Source of the DNA: a candidate division CSSED10-310 bacterium
GTDB taxonomy: Bacteria; CSSED10-310
Direction of reading: 5' to 3'
Assembly (NCBI GenBank): GCA_016927515.1
Contig: JAFGMN010000015.1
Coordinates: 1 to 40,101 of the forward strand
Length of the DNA: 40,101 nucleotides
A model generated the notes under the pieces. That model was not told the DNA's origin and did not search any database. It was given only the letters and a program-made list of their open reading frames with translations. The translations under genes were made by a program, and so were the position numbers. Below are positions 9,677 through 18,205 of the stretch, in pieces. Numbering within the stretch: position 1 is the first letter of the stretch; every line of letters begins with the position of its first letter.

Positions 9677-10588
9677 ATGGAGATGTTTGTTTTGGGACAT
9701 CGAGGAGAGGTTTATGCGTTGCTCACGGCATGCTGTTGGACGATCACTGCCATGTCTTTTGAGTCGGCGGGGAAGAAAGTCGGATCATTGACTGTCAACA
9801 TTCTGCGTCTGGTGATTGCCCTGATTTTTTTCAGTATTTACGGTATGGTATTCCGAGGGTTACTGATACCGATAGATGCTGGAAGCTTTGCGTGGAAATG
9901 GCTTGGTGCTTCTGCGGTGGTAGGATTCTGCATTGGGGATCTGTGCTTGTTTCGAGCATTCGTTTTAGTTGGTTCTCGAATATCCATGTTGATGATGTCT
10001 GCTGTTCCCCCGATGACGGCCTTGATTGGATTGTGGATGCTTGACGAAAAGATGACGCGGCAGGGATGGGTCGGAATGGTGTTGACCGTTGCTGGAATCA
10101 GCATGGCGGTTCTCATGAAAGCATCCGGAAAAAACGTACCTTTGTCATCGAATAAACAGCATATCAAAGGAGTTTTTTTTGCTATCATAGGAGCTTTGGG
10201 GCAAGCATTTGGTTTAATTCTCAGTAAACGTGGGATGGGTCAGTTTGATGCTGTTTCTTCGACGCACATCCGTGTGATTGTGGGAGTGATTGGGTTTTCA
10301 TTTATATTCTTTGTTTCTGGGCGCTGGCATTGCGTTGTTGATGCTTTGCGGAATTACCGTGCGATGGCAAGCATTCTACTGGGATCAATTTTCGGTCCAT
10401 TCCTGGGCGTCAGTTTATCGTTACTGGCAATTCAACGCACAGATGCTGGAATTGCATCGACAATTATGGCAATCGTTCCCGTGTTGATCATTCCTCCCGC
10501 AATTCTCATCTTTCGTGAAAAGGTCAGTATTCTTGAGGGTGTAGGAGCGATTTTGGCTGTTTCAGGGGTTGCTTTGTTGTTTTTATAA
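9677..10588 (+). CDS. EamA/DMT-family transporter
   Basis: Ten-TM hydrophobic pattern with duplicated EamA halves; ends 'DAGIASTIMAIVPVLIIPPAILIFREKVS'. Confidence 0.82.
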   Translation: MEMFVLGHRGEVYALLTACCWTITAMSFESAGKKVGSLTVNILRLVIALIFFSIYGMVFRGLLIPIDAGSFAWKWLGASAVVGFCIGDLCLFRAFVLVGSRISMLMMSAVPPMTALIGLWMLDEKMTRQGWVGMVLTVAGISMAVLMKASGKNVPLSSNKQHIKGVFFAIIGALGQAFGLILSKRGMGQFDAVSSTHIRVIVGVIGFSFIFFVSGRWHCVVDALRNYRAMASILLGSIFGPFLGVSLSLLAIQRTDAGIASTIMAIVPVLIIPPAILIFREKVSILEGVGAILAVSGVALLFL

Positions 10589-10602
10589 CCCTTTTTTCTA
10601 CT

Positions 10603-11196
10603 TTAATGAAAAAGGCGGAATTCACCTTCATCAGCGAGGTCCAGCATTTCCCGATCACCGCGGCTGTCACCGTAAGCATATATTTTTTCGTAATTTTCAA
10701 GATTTAAATGCTGCTGGATCCGACGGACTTTTTCTGGACCTCTGCAATTTAAACCTAACAAGCGTCCGGTAATACGTCCATCTTTTGTTTCGAGATGGGA
10801 ACAGATCAAATCCAGATTTTCATTTTGGCACCACCTTTCCAACCATGTATCGGCGGATGCACTGACGATGACGATATGGTGACCGGCAGCTTTGTGCCAT
10901 TCAATCCTTTCCATGGCTGTGGGGCGTAGGAGTTTGGGGAGCCTTTTCTTGGAATACTCGTCAGCGAGTTGTCGCAATGAGCGTTCTTCCATACCCTGAA
11001 ATGACAGAAGGAGAAACGTCTCCTTCAATTGCTGATTTGTTATGCGTTTGGTGAGAAAAGCGAAAACGGAAGGCAGCAGTCGGATAAAAACACCGATTGC
11101 TCGTGGTTTCCCGATTGAGAAAATCATGAAATCTAGGAGCGTATCTCTGCGAGTAATTGTTCCATCAAAATCGAAAAGAGCTAAATCTCTGTTCAT
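10603..11196 (-). CDS. HAD-IB-family phosphatase (SerB-like fold)
   Basis: LALFDFDGTITRRDT, VIVSASADTWLERW, YAYGDSRGDREML. Confidence 0.85.
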   Translation of the reverse strand: MNRDLALFDFDGTITRRDTLLDFMIFSIGKPRAIGVFIRLLPSVFAFLTKRITNQQLKETFLLLSFQGMEERSLRQLADEYSKKRLPKLLRPTAMERIEWHKAAGHHIVIVSASADTWLERWCQNENLDLICSHLETKDGRITGRLLGLNCRGPEKVRRIQQHLNLENYEKIYAYGDSRGDREMLDLADEGEFRLFH

Positions 11197-11294
11197 TAAA
11201 AGAACTCCTTGACACAGCTGTATTCTGACATTGAATTTTGTGACTGGCAAGTTCGAAATGGTGAAACAAAAGAGAGATGACAAGGAGATGACAA

Positions 11295-11304
11295 GGGACA
11301 GGTT
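11295..11304 (+). repeat. GGGACAGGTT dispersed motif
   Basis: Exact 10-mer; intergenic. Confidence 0.9.
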
Positions 11305-11413
11305 CTCAGATTAAAATATTCATTTCAATCTGGAACGCTCCGGAAGATTGATAAACAGATGATGGGAGTATGAAATCTGATTTCTTGACCTGAAAAAAAG
11401 AGGCGAAATACCC

Positions 11414-11626
11414 ATGAATGTTGAAATCATTTATTGTGGAGAATGAAACTATAAGCCATATGCTGTCAGTGTGGCGGCGGAGATAGAAAAAATGATTGGT
11501 GAAAAAGTGGAAATACGTGTCGGATCCGGTGGTGTGTTCGATATTATGGTTGATGGGCGGCGCGTCTATTCAAAACATCAAACAGGCAGGTTCCCAATCG
11601 CGGAAGATATAGCACGCATTTTTTAA
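11414..11626 (+). CDS. Predicted SelW/Rdx-like selenoprotein with in-frame TGA (Sec) at 11444-11446
   Basis: Read-through translation MNVEIIYCGE-U-NYKPYAVSVAAEIEKMIGEKVEIRVGSGGVFDIMVDGRRVYSKHQTGRFPIAEDIARIF*. CxxU redox motif, GGVFDI and GRFP motifs of the Rdx/SelW family; AGAGGCG RBS-like sequence upstream. Confidence 0.82.
11455..11475 (+). promoter_or_regulatory. Candidate bacterial SECIS hairpin just 3' of the UGA codon
   Basis: GCCATA (11455-11460) can pair with TGTGGC (11470-11475, one G-U), 9-nt loop TGCTGTCAG. Folded by eye only. Confidence 0.35.
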
Positions 11627-11650
11627 CTGTTGAATGTTTTCGGAACGATT

Positions 11651-12337
11651 TCAAGCAAGTCCATCGGGAAGAAGACCTGTCAAATCAATGGAGTCTTCTC
11701 CAAAGACCATGGGTTTTGAAGAGCGTAAATGTCCCAATGCATAAAGAAGTGGTTCGATGGGCTCGGCGAGTCGGGGTTGAAATTCCGCATAATATATTGG
11801 CGTGAACAGAAAATTACCAATCCATTCCGGCACATCTTCTACCATTGATTCACCGATCGCATGTAATTCAAGAAGCATTAGTAATGAAAGGTCATTTCTG
11901 AACGCGATGGACAAACCCAACGCCTCCATTCGAATAATGTGTTCATTGAATCGGGAGAGATCTTTACCAATATCTTCTTGATCAATGGACACAATAGCGG
12001 CAATCAGGGGTGAATCCCAGTCTTGAGAGCTTTCGGTTTCTTCATGAAAAGAAAGGACAAGCGAGTTTCCGGAATGCGATTCGTTGTTTTTTAAGGGCTG
12101 AGGAAGATAGGTTAGTCGGACGGTGTTTGACCGTTGGATTAAATGATAGATTTCATCGTGCTTGTCATCATCCTCGGGTTCGATTTCTAGTTCCAGTGAA
12201 CTGAATTGAATCGGAAGGGGTGATGCGCTTAATTTGCTCTCTACGACTCCCATGGAACAACGTTCCGGGAACATAAACAACGTATCTTGGTTTGAATCCG
12301 GTATCATGGACTCTGGATGTGAGGGAGCGTTCGACAT
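11651..12337 (-). CDS. Hypothetical protein (ORF opens at 12379)
   Basis: Long ORF; no family recognised; internal Met at 12337 is a candidate start. Confidence 0.5.
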   Translation of the reverse strand: MSNAPSHPESMIPDSNQDTLFMFPERCSMGVVESKLSASPLPIQFSSLELEIEPEDDDKHDEIYHLIQRSNTVRLTYLPQPLKNNESHSGNSLVLSFHEETESSQDWDSPLIAAIVSIDQEDIGKDLSRFNEHIIRMEALGLSIAFRNDLSLLMLLELHAIGESMVEDVPEWIGNFLFTPIYYAEFQPRLAEPIEPLLYALGHLRSSKPMVFGEDSIDLTGLLPDGLA

Positions 12338-12406
12338 TAGTTCTAAACTCCAGACTGCGGGGACCCATTCCCCTGCCACATTGTATCGCAGTAAGAAGGA
12401 AATACG

Positions 12407-12438
12407 AAAGCCCGGCCGGAAAAGCGACCGGGCTTTTT
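12407..12438. terminator. Hairpin terminator, possibly bidirectional
   Basis: AAAGCCCGG ... CCGGGCTTT stem followed by T-run on + strand; lies 3' of the minus-strand tRNA. Confidence 0.6.
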
Positions 12439-12444
12439 AGGGTA

Positions 12445-12528
12445 TGCCGGAGGTGGGAGTCGAACCCACACGCCCCGAAGGGCACGGGATTTTGAGTCCC
12501 GCACGTCTGCCAATTCCATCACTCCGGC
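12445..12528 (-). tRNA. tRNA-Leu (anticodon CAA), 84 nt with long variable arm
   Basis: Minus strand GCCGGAGTGATGGAATTGGCAGACGTGCGGGACTCAAAATCCCGTGCCCTTCGGGGCGTGTGGGTTCGACTCCCACCTCCGGCA; acceptor GCCGGAG/CTCCGGC; anticodon loop CTCAAAA; CCA not encoded. Confidence 0.95.
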
Positions 12529-12608
12529 GGGTATCCTCCCGTAAACCACAAAAGTATGCCATACATTTCGATGAAACACAATCGGAAAGCTCCGTATAGC
12601 TTTTGGAG

Positions 12609-13667
12609 TTATCGCAGAAGCACGTCACAAAAAAACCGGGTTTTTTTGACTAGTTTCCCGAGGGAATTTCGATGAATATTTTTACGAAGGAGATGCAGGA
12701 CGCGGCGCTCCCAGGTGAAGGTGTTCGTTTTACCTCGTTTTTTCTTCTTTTTAGCAACCGTTTTACCAACCTGTCCCTTTTCCGGTTCATCCTGACGATT
12801 TAACGGCTCTAGTAGGGTTTCCGGGTCATATCCCAACGTGCGGTATTCGTCTGGGCTATTAAAACTGATCATTTTTCGTAGCAATTTTTCTTTTTGTGAA
12901 TCTCTTTGGACAAGTTCCACCCATTTTTCGATCGATGTTGTGACTGGCCGCGTATGCTGATTGACTCCTATGGGGTCACCCAATCCTTTTCGCTGAGGAA
13001 TGCCTGGTTTTCCATACTCCACCATGGAAGAATCAAAAGGAAGGTCAAGGAATCGGCACAAACGCTCCATGTATTCAGCCGGATTGAGGACGAGGTCTTC
13101 GTACCTGAAATGAATTTTCGGACAATGTGATTCCTGGAGAAACCGTGCGATTGCCGGGATATATCTTTCGATGATTGGATTAAAGTCGTGTGCTGCTTGC
13201 CAGTCATCTTCGAAAAAGGATTGGGCATATGAAGAGAAAATGGCTGCGGGGTGGCGAGTCAGTACGACAAACTTTCCTTCGGGAAAGACTTTTTCAATGA
13301 AGGGTAGAACCAAAGCATAAGCAGGGGTTTTATCGAGAACATACGTTTTCCCTTCACCCGCTTGCTTCAGTTGCTGAGAATAGAGGAAAAAACAATAGGC
13401 ACGCAAAGCGGTCAGATAATCGTTTTCCCCATTGGGTAGCATGTTTACAAATTCCCGTTGAGCAGCTACTGCTCTTAAGTGGTCATAGGGTGCTTTGTCA
13501 ATGTTTTCATAGTAACCCAGGTGGGCAAGCGGCGTCAGCAGATGAGGTTCTGGCCCCCCGGCGACTGCTGGATGAGAACTGATCATGCGCTCCAGAAGCG
13601 TAGAACCTGAACGGGGAGATCCCACAATAAAAATCAATTTCTTCGACATATCAGCTATTTGAATCAT
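12609..13667 (-). CDS. Sulfotransferase-family protein
   Basis: P-loop-like KLIFIVGSPRSGSTLLERMISSHP; 'FVVLTRHPAAIFSSYAQSF', 'HFRYEDLVLNPAEYMERLCRFL'. RBS GGAGG upstream of the ATG at 13667. Confidence 0.85.
   Translation of the reverse strand: MIQIADMSKKLIFIVGSPRSGSTLLERMISSHPAVAGGPEPHLLTPLAHLGYYENIDKAPYDHLRAVAAQREFVNMLPNGENDYLTALRAYCFFLYSQQLKQAGEGKTYVLDKTPAYALVLPFIEKVFPEGKFVVLTRHPAAIFSSYAQSFFEDDWQAAHDFNPIIERYIPAIARFLQESHCPKIHFRYEDLVLNPAEYMERLCRFLDLPFDSSMVEYGKPGIPQRKGLGDPIGVNQHTRPVTTSIEKWVELVQRDSQKEKLLRKMISFNSPDEYRTLGYDPETLLEPLNRQDEPEKGQVGKTVAKKKKKRGKTNTFTWERRVLHLLRKNIHRNSLGKLVKKTRFFCDVLLR
12768..12777 (-). repeat. GGGACAGGTT dispersed motif
   Basis: Codes G-Q-V in the sulfotransferase. 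Confidence 0.9.
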
Positions 13668-13839
13668 CACAACCTCCTCAAAGCGAAGCAATGATAAGCT
13701 GTTATACTTTGCATGGCAACCGGTGCGGATCGTTTCCGCGATGAGCGGCTCGTTTTGTGTTTTCCGTTTTGATAACCTAATAACCGTCCCTTGGGCAGTG
13801 AATGCCATTTTGTTGATACGAAAGAGAGATGGGGGATGT

Positions 13840-15078
13840 ATGGAGTTTAGACACCGATTTTCAGATCGCTCACAAATGATGACTCCGTCACCGATTCGAA
13901 AACTGGTCCCTTTGATGCGTGAACCGGGAATGATATCATTCGGTGGCGGTTATCCCAATGCATCGACATTTGCCTTTAGCACTGTTGATATTGCGTTCAA
14001 AAGCGGTATTACTTACACAATAGATCATCAGCTTATTGATCTGGCGTGCCAATATGGACCAACCGATGGACATCCTTTTTTACTGCCAGGGCTTCAGAAA
14101 TGGCATGTTGCGAAGGATGGCTGGATGCCTCAACGGAATCAAATTCAGGTCTTGAACGGGTCGCAAGAAGGCTTGCATATCATGGCTTACCTGTTTCTGA
14201 ACCACGATGATTGGGTTGCGGTATCTGAGCCGGCATATCCGGGGGCGTTGGGTGCATTTCGAGCATTTACAAAAAACTTCCTTTCTTTCCCGATTGACGG
14301 AGATGGTTCGATAACCACAGAATTGGAGCGACGACTAACGAAGCACCGTTCAACCGGTTTGCCGATGCCGAAATTCATATATGAGGTCCCGAGCGGCCAT
14401 AATCCAGGGGGCGTCAGATTGAGTCTTGAGCGGAGGCATCATTTGCTTTCCATTTCCCATCGATTCGATATTCCCATTCTGGAAGATGATCCTTACCAGC
14501 TTGTTCAGCTTGAAGAATCAACGGTTTTGCCCACATTACAACGGTTGGACACAAAGGGACAGGTTATTCGGCTAGACAGTTTTTCCAAAATTTTTGCACC
14601 TGGACTCCGTTTAGGATATGCAACAGGTCCATCAGAAGTTATTCAGATGTTCAATCTTTATAAACAGGGAACCAATTTGCATGTTAGCTCCATGATTCAA
14701 GTTATCCTAGCCGGATTCCTGGAAAAACATGAACCCGATGACTTTTTTCGGCTGATTCGCGCTAATTGCCGAATCTATCGGTCGAATCGTGACGTTATGA
14801 TCGATTCAGCTCGTCGGTTTTTGCCCGAATCGGTTCACTTCAATGTTCCTGTTGAAGGGATGTTTTTATGGATTGAGTTACCGATCGAAATTGATGCGGA
14901 GTTGATGTTGGATCGGTTTGGAATGGAATATAAGGTGCTAATGGTACCGGGAAGTGCGTTTTCGACGTGCGGCGGGTTGAAGCATTGTATGAGGTTAAGT
15001 TTCAGCATGGTTACCCACGCTGAAATCACCGAAGGCATGAAACGACTGGGAGCAATGATTCAAAAAATGAAATCGTGA
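13840..15078 (+). CDS. PLP-dependent aminotransferase, 2-aminoadipate aminotransferase (LysN)-like
   Basis: ISFGGGYPN, YEVPSGHNPGG, ILEDDPYQLV, 'RLDSFSKIFAPGLRLGY'. First gene of a cluster with a homoisocitrate/isocitrate dehydrogenase-like gene and (homo)aconitase-like subunits. Confidence 0.8.
   Translation: MEFRHRFSDRSQMMTPSPIRKLVPLMREPGMISFGGGYPNASTFAFSTVDIAFKSGITYTIDHQLIDLACQYGPTDGHPFLLPGLQKWHVAKDGWMPQRNQIQVLNGSQEGLHIMAYLFLNHDDWVAVSEPAYPGALGAFRAFTKNFLSFPIDGDGSITTELERRLTKHRSTGLPMPKFIYEVPSGHNPGGVRLSLERRHHLLSISHRFDIPILEDDPYQLVQLEESTVLPTLQRLDTKGQVIRLDSFSKIFAPGLRLGYATGPSEVIQMFNLYKQGTNLHVSSMIQVILAGFLEKHEPDDFFRLIRANCRIYRSNRDVMIDSARRFLPESVHFNVPVEGMFLWIELPIEIDAELMLDRFGMEYKVLMVPGSAFSTCGGLKHCMRLSFSMVTHAEITEGMKRLGAMIQKMKS
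14556..14565 (+). repeat. GGGACAGGTT dispersed motif
   Basis: Codes G-Q-V in the LysN-like aminotransferase. Confidence 0.9.
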
Positions 15079-15197
15079 ATGGCAAAGAGTTTCTTGCATC
15101 GATTTTGAAGCTAATGATATAAAGAGAGCTTATACCAGGCACTTCTGGTGTTTCCAGGTCTTTTAAACTCTGAAAACTGCACCACAAGGAGGATAGC

Positions 15198-16385
15198 ATG
15201 GCAAAGTATCACGTGGTATCGATGCCGGGTGATGGCATTGGCAAGATCGTTCTGAAAGAATCGATACGGGTTTTAACAGCTGTTGGCTTTGATGCGGAAT
15301 ACCATCATGCTGATATCGGCTGGGAGTTTTGGTGCTCCGAGGGAAATGCTCTTCCCCAGCGAACACTGGATCTTCTCGAAAAACACAAACTGGGTCTTTT
15401 TGGAGCAATTACATCAAAGCCCAAAGATAAAACAGTGGCGGAGCTATCCCCAGAACTCAAGGATAAAGGATTTGTTTACTACAGTCCTATTGTAGGGATG
15501 AGGCAGCACTTCAATCTGGATATCTGCATTCGACCCTGCATCTCTTTTCCGGGTAACCCCCTGAATTTCATCAGACGAGCGACTGACCATGGATTTGAAG
15601 AACCCCGAATCAACGCGGTTATTTTCCGCCAGAATACCGAGGGACTTTATGGTGGAGTAGAATGGACAAATCCTCCGGATACTGTATATGCAGCGTTGAT
15701 GACCCATCCAAAATTCAAGAAGAATTTTAGTCATGTGCCACGCGAGGATCTTGCTGTTTCGACACGTATTTTCACTCGCCGTGCTTGTGAACGAATTGTC
15801 CGTGCAGCATTCGAATATGCACATAAATATGGCTATCGATCTGTCACTGTTTGTGAGAAACCCAATGTTATCCGGGAAACGTCCGGAATGATGTGGGCTG
15901 TTGCACAAATGATCCAGAAGGAATTCAATCATATTCAATTGTGGGATACGAACATCGATGCTCAAATGATGTGGTTGACGAAAAACCCGGAGGACTACGG
16001 AGTTATTGTCTCGGGAAACATGTTTGGAGACATCGTGTCTGATGGTTTTGCCGGTTTGATTGGTGGTTTGGGTTTCGCTTGTTCAGCTAATATCGGTGAG
16101 ACCGTGGCCGTGTTTGAACCAACCCATGGTTCTGCTCCGAAGTATGAAAATCTCGATCCTTCAATTGTCAATCCCATTGCGATGATCATGAGCGCCGTGA
16201 TGATGTTGGATCATGTTGGCGAGTTTGAAAAGGCCAAACGAATTCGAGATGCAATCGCCAAAGTAGTCTATGCTGGCAATGTCCAGTGCTATGACATGAT
16301 GAAATTGCGCGGAGGTGCTCGGGTCATTGAACAAGGAGCTGCAACCACACAGCAGATGACAGATGCGATTATCGCTGAACTGTGA
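15198..16385 (+). CDS. Isocitrate/homoisocitrate/isopropylmalate dehydrogenase family protein
   Basis: MPGDGIGKIV, VIFRQNTEGLYGGVEW, GNMFGDIVSDGFAGLIGGLGFACSANIG, EPTHGSAPKY; AGGAGG RBS. Confidence 0.9.
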   Translation: MAKYHVVSMPGDGIGKIVLKESIRVLTAVGFDAEYHHADIGWEFWCSEGNALPQRTLDLLEKHKLGLFGAITSKPKDKTVAELSPELKDKGFVYYSPIVGMRQHFNLDICIRPCISFPGNPLNFIRRATDHGFEEPRINAVIFRQNTEGLYGGVEWTNPPDTVYAALMTHPKFKKNFSHVPREDLAVSTRIFTRRACERIVRAAFEYAHKYGYRSVTVCEKPNVIRETSGMMWAVAQMIQKEFNHIQLWDTNIDAQMMWLTKNPEDYGVIVSGNMFGDIVSDGFAGLIGGLGFACSANIGETVAVFEPTHGSAPKYENLDPSIVNPIAMIMSAVMMLDHVGEFEKAKRIRDAIAKVVYAGNVQCYDMMKLRGGARVIEQGAATTQQMTDAIIAEL

Positions 16386-16414
16386 GAGATGGCTGCTAAT
16401 AGGGAGGTTTTCTT

Positions 16415-17692
16415 ATGGGAATGACGTTTGCTGAAAAACTGCTCGCGCGTAAAGCCTCATTGGATCATGTTGTTCCGGGGCAGATTGTCTTTGTCGAACC
16501 CGACTATCTATTGTCACATGATAACACATCTGCCATTGTGGGAAAGGTGGTCGATTTACTCGATCAATACGGTGTTGCAAATCCGGACAGACATATAATA
16601 GTCTTAGATCATGTTGTTCCTGCGGCCAGTGAGAAGCACGCCAAAGGGCATAAAGTAATCCGCGAATATGTTAAAAAATTCGGAATTCGCCATTTTTACG
16701 ATGTTGGCCGGGGGATCTGTCACCAAGTTGTTCTTGAGGAGGGATTCGCCACACCGGGGTCTCTTATCGTAGGATCTGATTCGCACACTTGTTCATATGG
16801 AGCTGTTGGTTGTTTTGCGACCGGGATTGATCGAACCGAAGCAGCAGCGTTACTGCTTACCGGAAAAACTTGGTTCAAAGTACCCAGTTCAATTAAAATC
16901 ACGGTGACAGGTTCTTTACCGAAACACGTTTCAGCCAAAGATTTCATTCTTCAAATTATCGCTGACCTTGGGGCCGACGGGGCAGGATACAAATCTGTTG
17001 AGTTTCATGGAGAAACGCACAACCTGTCCCTTGATGACCGGATAACGATCGCGAACATGGGAATTGAAATGGGTGCAAAAGCTGCAGTTTTTCCGGTAGA
17101 CGAATTGGCTGAAGAATACCTTTTACAAATAGGTGTGACGCCTGATCGTTACGATTCGCTATGGGCGGATGAAGACGCTTCGTATGAAAGAGCTTTCCAC
17201 TATGAACTGAATTCGATTCAGCCAAGGATTGCTAAGCCGCACGCTGTAGATAACGGAGCACGAGTTGATGATGTGGCGGGGCTAAAAATCGATCAATGCT
17301 TATTGGGGACATGTACGAATGGTCGGGTTCGGGATTTCCATGAAGCCGCTGAAATTCTTAAAGGAAAGCATGTCCATCCCGATGTGCGCCTTTTACTGCT
17401 TCCTGCATCCAATGCAATTCTGAATACCTTGATACAAGATGGAACCTTGCAAATCCTGATTGCCGCCGGAAGTGTATTGTTACCAACAGGGTGTGGTCCT
17501 TGCCTTGGAGCTCATCAAGGAGCACTTGCACCCGGGGAAAGATGTTTGTCCACATCCAATCGCAACTTCAAAGGACGAATGGGGTGTGCTGAATCAGAAA
17601 TCTATCTGGCATCTCCAGCGACCATCGCTGCATCAGCAGTAAAAGGATGCATTAGTGATCCACGGAACATCGAAATGGAGGCAAAACAATGA
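16415..17692 (+). CDS. Large subunit of (homo)aconitase/isopropylmalate isomerase family
   Basis: DHVVPA, GSDSHTCSYGAVG, LGTCTNGRVRDF, PTGCGPCLGAHQGALAPGERCLSTSNRNFKGRMG. Confidence 0.9.
   Translation: MGMTFAEKLLARKASLDHVVPGQIVFVEPDYLLSHDNTSAIVGKVVDLLDQYGVANPDRHIIVLDHVVPAASEKHAKGHKVIREYVKKFGIRHFYDVGRGICHQVVLEEGFATPGSLIVGSDSHTCSYGAVGCFATGIDRTEAAALLLTGKTWFKVPSSIKITVTGSLPKHVSAKDFILQIIADLGADGAGYKSVEFHGETHNLSLDDRITIANMGIEMGAKAAVFPVDELAEEYLLQIGVTPDRYDSLWADEDASYERAFHYELNSIQPRIAKPHAVDNGARVDDVAGLKIDQCLLGTCTNGRVRDFHEAAEILKGKHVHPDVRLLLLPASNAILNTLIQDGTLQILIAAGSVLLPTGCGPCLGAHQGALAPGERCLSTSNRNFKGRMGCAESEIYLASPATIAASAVKGCISDPRNIEMEAKQ
17021..17030 (-). repeat. GGGACAGGTT dispersed motif
   Basis: AACCTGTCCC on +; codes N-L-S in the aconitase-like large subunit. 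Confidence 0.9.
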
Positions 17693-18183
17693 AGGTGTGG
17701 TTTTACGGAGACCTTGATGGAATCAATACTGACATGTTGTTTCCAGGAAAATATACGTATACCTGCTCGACGGCAGAGGAAATATTGCCTCATTTGTTGG
17801 AGGATCTTGACTCTCAATTTGCTAGTAATGTTCAATCGGGTGATTTAATCTTTGCAGGGTCCAACTTTGGATGTGGAAGTTCACGAGAACAACCAGTTCT
17901 TGGGTTAAAAGCCGTGGGAGTCGAAGCGGTTGTTGCTAAAAGCTTTGCTCGGATTTTCTATCGAGCTGCGGTGAACCAGGGTCTGATCCTTATTGAATGT
18001 CCTAAAGCTGTGGAAGCATACAAAGACGGATCCCGTGTGGAGTTCGATCCTAATTCTGGAACAATCTCTGTTGATGGCAGTGTTTTCACGTTTCCAACAC
18101 TGCCTCCTGAAATTATTGCGATTCGAGATGCCGGTGGCTTGCTAGCTTATACCGATGCCGTTCTTAAGAGGAAAAAAGACTAG
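17689..18183 (+). CDS. Small subunit of (homo)aconitase/isopropylmalate isomerase family
   Basis: 'INTDMLFPGKYTYT', 'FGCGSSREQPVLGLKAVGVEAVVAKSFARIFYRAAVNQGL'. Overlaps the large-subunit stop by 4 nt (ATGA). Confidence 0.9.
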   Translation: MKVWFYGDLDGINTDMLFPGKYTYTCSTAEEILPHLLEDLDSQFASNVQSGDLIFAGSNFGCGSSREQPVLGLKAVGVEAVVAKSFARIFYRAAVNQGLILIECPKAVEAYKDGSRVEFDPNSGTISVDGSVFTFPTLPPEIIAIRDAGGLLAYTDAVLKRKKD

Positions 18184-18205
18184 CACTAAACAAATTGAGT
18201 AACGA

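Noticed and set aside
11444-11446. TGA as a nonsense mutation in a pseudogene
   Set aside because: It falls exactly at the Sec/Cys redox position of the family, and the frame is intact on both sides with conserved motifs.
15130-15155. Small hairpin ACCAG-GCACTT-CTGGT upstream of the dehydrogenase gene as a riboswitch or terminator
   Set aside because: Only 5 bp, no strong T-run and no recognisable riboswitch core; too weak to call.
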